Assembly: GCA_003170575.1 (NCBI GenBank)
Contig: PMZB01000264.1
Coordinates: 1-10,981, forward strand
Length of the DNA stretch: 10,981 nucleotides
DNA from: Chlamydiia bacterium
GTDB lineage: Bacteria > Chlamydiota > Chlamydiia > Chlamydiales > FEN-1388
Direction: 5' to 3'
Shown here: positions 6,901-10,981 of the stretch, in pieces
Layout of the letters: every line of letters begins with the position of its first letter
How positions within the stretch are numbered: position 1 is the first letter of the stretch
Position numbers and translations under genes: made by a program
Notes under the pieces: generated by a model
What the model was told of the DNA's origin: nothing
Databases searched by the model: none
Seen by the model: only the letters and a program-made list of their open reading frames with translations

Positions 6901-9900
6901 TCTTTTTATCCCCTTCTCTATGAACCGTAATTTTTCTATGGAGATTGTTTCATTAGGTTTTGTTTCCCAAGAAAAGGAAAGCTGTGAAAAACTTTTTTGA
7001 CATATCCTTGCCATCTCTGGAGACATTGAGGGATAGAGATTCTCTGGTATCACAAAGATAGGAAGCTTTCCAGCTAGTGCTACCAAGAACCCTAATATGG
7101 GAAGCAGAACTGATGATTTCCCGCTTCCCATAATCATTTCCATGACTTCGCCCGAGTATTTCCCACTCATAAAATTGAGAAGGCTTTGTACTTGCTCCTT
7201 GCGCAGGATATGGCCAAAAGCCTCTTCAAACACAAGAAAATGAGGGGAAAGAGCTGCATCATAGTGACGTTGCGTAATAAGAAGGCCCCTGAGTTGTTGC
7301 AAAGCCTGCTGTGACGTATCTCCGCGCTGGATTCGATCAAGAGCTGAAAGAGTGTCATCCAAATGACTTAAATACGTTTTGTTTTCTAAGTATTCAATCG
7401 TCAGTTTGCGCATGGCAAGAGCATCGTCTAGCGAGAGAGCAGGGTTAAGATCAAAAAAGCCATCGGGAAATGGTTTAAGAAGGGCAAAGATCGCATCCTG
7501 GATCATCGAAGGTTGAGTAAATCCAGCTTCTTCCATGGCATTTTGCAGCGCAGTCATCTCCACTCTGTCTTCTCTTCGTTTGTATAAAAATGCGACCAAT
7601 TGGTGTCGAAGCTCTTTTGTATGACTTTTTGTGATATCTCTTTGCTGGATGAGCTGTGCTTTTACCCCTTCAAGCTCTTCACTGTTGAAAGAAAGGGTCA
7701 TTTTTGTTCCCTGCTCCTGATATGCTTTCACAGCCTGTGTAAAGTCAGCAAGTGCAGTATTCCGAAGCGGCGATGTTCCAGGCACAAGAGTTGCAACATG
7801 CTCAGTCTTTGCAAGTGACGCCCGTTGTTGACTCCATTCTGTGAAGAGTTTACCTGAAAGCGTTGCAAAATCTGTTTTACCTGGATCCACAATATCTAAG
7901 GGAGGGGGAAGCTGCGCATAACTCGGCTCTGCTTTTTTTTCAGGGACTGGAAAAGGAATTTTCTTTTCTTCTGCAGGAGCAGCCTTTTCCTCTTTGAATA
8001 AGGGCGAGGCTCTTTCGAAAAGCGTCTTCCAATTGGCGTCATTCTCAGCATCAATATCCCCTAACGAAACATCAGTAAACTTTTCTGGATGTCTACACAT
8101 GGCAAGAAGAATAGCGGCCGCTGTTTGATCTCGGGAAGCTTTACCCCCCGCAGCAATTTCTAAGAGCCTTGTAAGTTCCTCTTTATTGGTGCATTTGACA
8201 TTACCAAATGATATTTCTACCAATATTGACAATAAGGCTGATTCTTGATTAGAGAGAATAAGCTTTGCAAATTTCCAGAAAGTCTCCTTAAAATGAGGCC
8301 TCAAAAGTATTGATGAATCCTCATATGACTCAAACCCTAAGAAGCCTCTTGAACTATATGTATCATCCATTTTTATAGCAGGCTGTTTGCGAGGGATCGG
8401 CAAACGTTTCATCTCTTCATGGGGTAATAGTGGTGCGCCTAACAGCTCTTCCTCTTCTTCAGTTAAGAAAAGCATACCAGCTAAATGTCGTGCATTATTG
8501 AAAGAAGTAAGAGCAGATCCGTAGTAAGGGATCTGAACCTCTGTAGTATACAACATCTTCTGTCGCTCTAAAGCTGCTGCAGCCTTGAGGCGAACAGCGT
8601 GAGATCTGACATCATTGTCATGAGGCGAGGCTGTCACAATCAACTTAAGAACTTGCATTGCGTCTTCAGAGAGAGGCGTCCTTTCTAATTGATCCAGGAA
8701 CTGGAAACTTTTTTCATATTGCTGCCCCCACAATAAAGTGTAAGCAAGATAGGTTCTTGCTTCTGGAGAACAAGGAGTGACTGATTTCTTTTCCTTCTTT
8801 AGAGTATAGATGGAGAGATTTTGATGAGGTCCTTTGAGTTTAAAATCTGTCGAAACAGCTGACTGCGCTTTTTTCGTTTCTAACTCATGCCCGAAAAGTA
8901 ACACATATGTTTCATGCGTCTTTTCATTTCTGAGCACGAGTTTGTGCGAGATTCCTTCGAGCGCAGGGACATATTGATTTGGTAACAGAATCTCGTCAGG
9001 AGCCCCATCTCGACGAAACGTTTTATTTTTAGTATCATAGGAAAAGGAGAGACCCTCTTTGCCTGCACGAGTAAACAGAATCCGGGAAATCGATGTACCA
9101 TCTGAAGATATGGGGAGGATGTACTCATCTTGTTCAACGGATGCAAAATACTCAGGGAGTGAGCTGGCTGGCAAAACTTGGGCTTGGGTTCTCTTCTCCT
9201 TTTCATCGCAAACATATATTTTAGTGTCTCCTTGAAAATCGACCTCATACGCAGCTTTTCCGTTATGTTCGATTCTCAAGATCGGGAGAGTTTCATGCCG
9301 CCAAACCAGATTTCCCTCAATCAATCCTCGCGGCAGCTTTCCTTGTTCAGCATTTGGTGGAAAGAGTACAGATTCAGGCACACATTCATACCAAGAAGTC
9401 CCAATCTTTTTTTGGATAGTGACTGCTTCTCTTTCAATAAAAACACGAAAACTGAAGTTTCGTGAATCAACCTCTGTGTCAAAAAGATACACACCCTGTT
9501 TTTGTTCAATCACTTCTTTTGGCAAATTGCCCTGTGTTATTTGCTTCAAGAGAGGATGAGATGTAAGTGCAGATGGAGTCGGAACATATGTTGCATTATC
9601 ATGTGTGAGTAGCCCTGTATGCAGTTCAAAACGGAGAGGGAAAGACTCAAACACTGGATATTCAAGTTGTGTCCATGTTCGAGACTCACCCAGAATGGCA
9701 TTAATAATCGGCGAAGGATTCTTAGCAAGGAGGTCTCTGCTTTCAGGTTTATCTAAAATCTCTCTTAGAAAACAGCTAATTTCATACCACATCTGCGGTC
9801 TTTCTTGACTACAGGTTTGGGCAGCTATAGCTGCAGATGTTATAAGTTGCTCGAGTGGCGCAGAAGGGTCGAGAGACAGAAAGCGAGCAAATTCGTAATG

Positions 9901-10981
9901 CCAAAGATGTTGGTACTGTCCAAAGTGCGGGTCTTCTTTTGCCTCATATATGCGCTTGGAAAGCAAGTTAAACCAACCATTAACTTCTTCTCTTGACAAG
10001 CTTTGATGTTCATCTCGTTCAAGTAACATTCGTGACAGGCGCAGCGCAAAGAGTGCTCGATCCATATTGTCACTTAATAGAGATCGTTGCATCTCCTGAC
10101 GAAGGAAGTCCGCCAAATGTAAGGTTGTTGTTTTCAAGAGTGTATTGGAAGTAGCGAGTTCAAATGGGACATGCGCAAACAAAACTTCTTCTAAAAAATA
10201 CCTCCACCATGGCTTGGAAAGCAAGCTTGTGTAAGAAGAAAACGTTGCAAGCGCTGTATCAATTTGCAGCAATTTTTTCGTTCGAATGAGAAATAATAAC
10301 TTTTCAGGTGTATTAGTGCGGTTCGTAGGCATTATGCTGTAAATAAAAATTGCTTCCTTATCCCTTTTTCCTCCCAAAACAGCATCATGACTATGCATCA
10401 CTCGGTCTGAATCAACAGGATAGGATTTTCTTACCACAGAAAAAGGGTCAACATCATAAAGAAAAAACTCATATTCGCCTAAAGCTCCGGGAATCTTACT
10501 GCTTATACTTATAGATCTAGGAGGAGGGCCGCCCATCTTTACTACTAGATTCGTAGAGATAGCAAGGTCCCTTTGGGGTTTAATGTATCTTAACTCACTT
10601 GAACAAATAAGCTGAAAAAAATCAACAAGCTGACGAAAATTGGAGAGATTTTGACGAAAAGGATATTGCACTGAACTTGTGCCTTCTCTTTCTCCCTCCT
10701 CATATTTATCTGCACATAAAAGTACTGCCTTGGCTTGATCATTTGGCATCTGTTCCCAAATTTTTGGAGGAATGTCACCTCTCTCCAGTGGGATATTTGA
10801 ATCATGGAAAAGTTTTTCTAAAAACAAGGAAAATTGTTCTCTTGTACCTTTTTCGAAAACCTTATCAAGGGGCAGCTCCGCATTTATCCCTGAAACACCA
10901 GCGTTAAATACCTGCGGAGTATCAGAATCCTCTGGGTGAAAAATAAGAGAGGAGAACTCTTTATCCCACTCTTCTATTGAT
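3991..10981 (-). CDS. Giant SecA-like / DUF3638-like P-loop NTPase, 5' end outside the window
   Basis: Probable very large SF2-helicase-like motor; substrate unknown. Seen: one open frame of at least 2,329 residues ending at TAG 3991-3993. The frame stays open to the right edge through about 51 residues upstream of a TTG at 10827, so the true start lies beyond the window. Numbering from that TTG: the first ~1050 residues are not recognised, with a helical, TPR-like stretch near 720-800 and a Lys/Glu/Pro linker at 945-983. The motor follows: EMIMGSGKSSVLLP (Walker A GSGKSS 1234-1239), AVFDEVDSTWD (DExD box FDEVD 1365-1369), TTGADL (1774-1779, motif V-like) and QGCWRLRG (1802-1809, motif VI-like). 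Spacing and wording resemble SecA (EMKTGEGKT, DEVDS, GRGTDI, QLRGRAGR) and the DUF3638/DUF3645 family, whose Walker A reads MGEGKSS. A Gln/Thr/Val linker (1970-1993) precedes a C-terminal domain of ~280 residues. There is no signal peptide or membrane segment in the visible part. Fold is well supported; function is not known. Confidence 0.85.
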   Translation of the reverse strand, partial: SIEEWDKEFSSLIFHPEDSDTPQVFNAGVSGINAELPLDKVFEKGTREQFSLFLEKLFHDSNIPLERGDIPPKIWEQMPNDQAKAVLLCADKYEEGEREGTSSVQYPFRQNLSNFRQLVDFFQLICSSELRYIKPQRDLAISTNLVVKMGGPPPRSISISSKIPGALGEYEFFLYDVDPFSVVRKSYPVDSDRVMHSHDAVLGGKRDKEAIFIYSIMPTNRTNTPEKLLFLIRTKKLLQIDTALATFSSYTSLLSKPWWRYFLEEVLFAHVPFELATSNTLLKTTTLHLADFLRQEMQRSLLSDNMDRALFALRLSRMLLERDEHQSLSREEVNGWFNLLSKRIYEAKEDPHFGQYQHLWHYEFARFLSLDPSAPLEQLITSAAIAAQTCSQERPQMWYEISCFLREILDKPESRDLLAKNPSPIINAILGESRTWTQLEYPVFESFPLRFELHTGLLTHDNATYVPTPSALTSHPLLKQITQGNLPKEVIEQKQGVYLFDTEVDSRNFSFRVFIEREAVTIQKKIGTSWYECVPESVLFPPNAEQGKLPRGLIEGNLVWRHETLPILRIEHNGKAAYEVDFQGDTKIYVCDEKEKRTQAQVLPASSLPEYFASVEQDEYILPISSDGTSISRILFTRAGKEGLSFSYDTKNKTFRRDGAPDEILLPNQYVPALEGISHKLVLRNEKTHETYVLLFGHELETKKAQSAVSTDFKLKGPHQNLSIYTLKKEKKSVTPCSPEARTYLAYTLLWGQQYEKSFQFLDQLERTPLSEDAMQVLKLIVTASPHDNDVRSHAVRLKAAAALERQKMLYTTEVQIPYYGSALTSFNNARHLAGMLFLTEEEEELLGAPLLPHEEMKRLPIPRKQPAIKMDDTYSSRGFLGFESYEDSSILLRPHFKETFWKFAKLILSNQESALLSILVEISFGNVKCTNKEELTRLLEIAAGGKASRDQTAAAILLAMCRHPEKFTDVSLGDIDAENDANWKTLFERASPLFKEEKAAPAEEKKIPFPVPEKKAEPSYAQLPPPLDIVDPGKTDFATLSGKLFTEWSQQRASLAKTEHVATLVPGTSPLRNTALADFTQAVKAYQEQGTKMTLSFNSEELEGVKAQLIQQRDITKSHTKELRHQLVAFLYKRREDRVEMTALQNAMEEAGFTQPSMIQDAIFALLKPFPDGFFDLNPALSLDDALAMRKLTIEYLENKTYLSHLDDTLSALDRIQRGDTSQQALQQLRGLLITQRHYDAALSPHFLVFEEAFGHILRKEQVQSLLNFMSGKYSGEVMEMIMGSGKSSVLLPILGFLVALAGKLPIFVIPENLYPSMSPEMARICQKSFSQLSFSWETKPNETISIEKLRFIEKGIKRTFDEKGILICTPREISGLVLDFLSTLSRPASKETDEKIALYQSIFTQFIAHGRAVFDEVDSTWDVLKEHLLATAELRPIDPVVLDISCQLYQFLAVMPVESKKKNEFLEKESPILVDKIVESLTKTADPKIQEEVKNNIPLIKEYLSGNRSEKEIEQLVASRGVLAVCCKEIRQIIPETFTRVLGVHYGEAGEKDAPYAVKYEAGMPLPNSRFGHDLEEVCCTFQMYMGASSEKLEAVIQEWVSSIKLKVSDELLNNPSCDVMKFSEIVWIRSFLGDEIARSICTESKFEATKKIVGSFKGSPENKVRFIREVYLRKLNRPTSYQRTSSLIYSLLFEVFGVSGTVWNKDTYPLCVHTSPQAESVGKTASILLEDVAPSREFDDLETLLQPNEGVIDIAGKLVDYQGQAIAQKILAKSDPQEIKGVIFYNAQKQKCVLERNKAPYPLQECTLPKDKLTAYWAKPFTTGADLQVRQDAKCVVIIGKDTIFRDVAQGCWRLRGLDKGQTCQLAVDRETAKIIRKTLQIKDEPLTNEHIIAFTICNQIELQGVNNYRAFKNDAEGFLQQGAFQAFLSKDVREAYQECKDLFSFEKQQDLFQLYGAQVHEQPTADALSQFNERLESSGPAAYLIHKGYVSDFHQKLNDLAASMQEVLPAQVQEVPQDTSTAVQIQVSTQTQTQVQLQASSETSDHSDWRHGKELNFKEYLELLGKGENFKEAAPPYDEKIVKQAPVTSIKNMFEMKPEGAKFAPFFSAHFFTSMNLFPCYLDKYSPFTKYSAPGAYMLCVRDRTDGSLRTILLSQQDATDFLESSFLKEKNRYEMVLANIHSGTLYSHESSKELEGKLEKDPNFLITRVQAKVLMGNTSLTRTEQLAFIAWCLSLGEDGFSKVWEFYEKYLTVARPESIGTQAIIGGIVTDRGVSLITDLLKQLLTSLESEDPRRKTLEQHALTLQGTKKVTPEMIEDIMRLNA

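Overview
The window is most likely from a member of the Chlamydiota outside Chlamydiaceae, perhaps Waddlia- or Criblamydia-like. This rests on three points: the order pal then a LysM/coiled-coil gene, which I recall from the chlamydial tol-pal locus; a moderate GC content; and a very large ATPase of a type I associate with environmental chlamydiae. Genus is not established. MurI and MetK also argue against Chlamydiaceae, which are known to lack both.

Left part (1-3308, + strand): four tightly packed genes form a probable operon. They are pal (peptidoglycan-associated lipoprotein), a secreted LysM/coiled-coil protein, murI (glutamate racemase) and metK (S-adenosylmethionine synthetase). The LysM gene and murI overlap by an ATGA. 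The first three share a cell-envelope/peptidoglycan theme: Pal and the LysM protein bind peptidoglycan, and MurI makes its D-glutamate. MetK is a housekeeping enzyme at the end of the run.

Middle part (3309-3985): about 520 bases without a credible gene. Two back-to-back imperfect palindromes of 161 and 162 nt lie here (3307-3467 and 3535-3696). Their sequences are unrelated but they are almost the same size; the first begins inside the metK stop codon. A TATAAT box then precedes two tandem, closely related tRNA-Arg genes (anticodons CCG and CCT).

Right part (3991-10981, - strand): one giant gene, convergent with the tRNAs and ending 5 bases from the second one, fills the remaining 7 kb and runs off the right edge without a start. 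It encodes at least 2,329 residues with a SecA-like/DUF3638-like P-loop motor core (GSGKSS, FDEVD, TTGADL, QGCWRLR), two low-complexity linkers and long unrecognised N- and C-terminal regions. It looks more AT-rich than the left part. The giant motor and the paired palindromes are the two things most worth following up.
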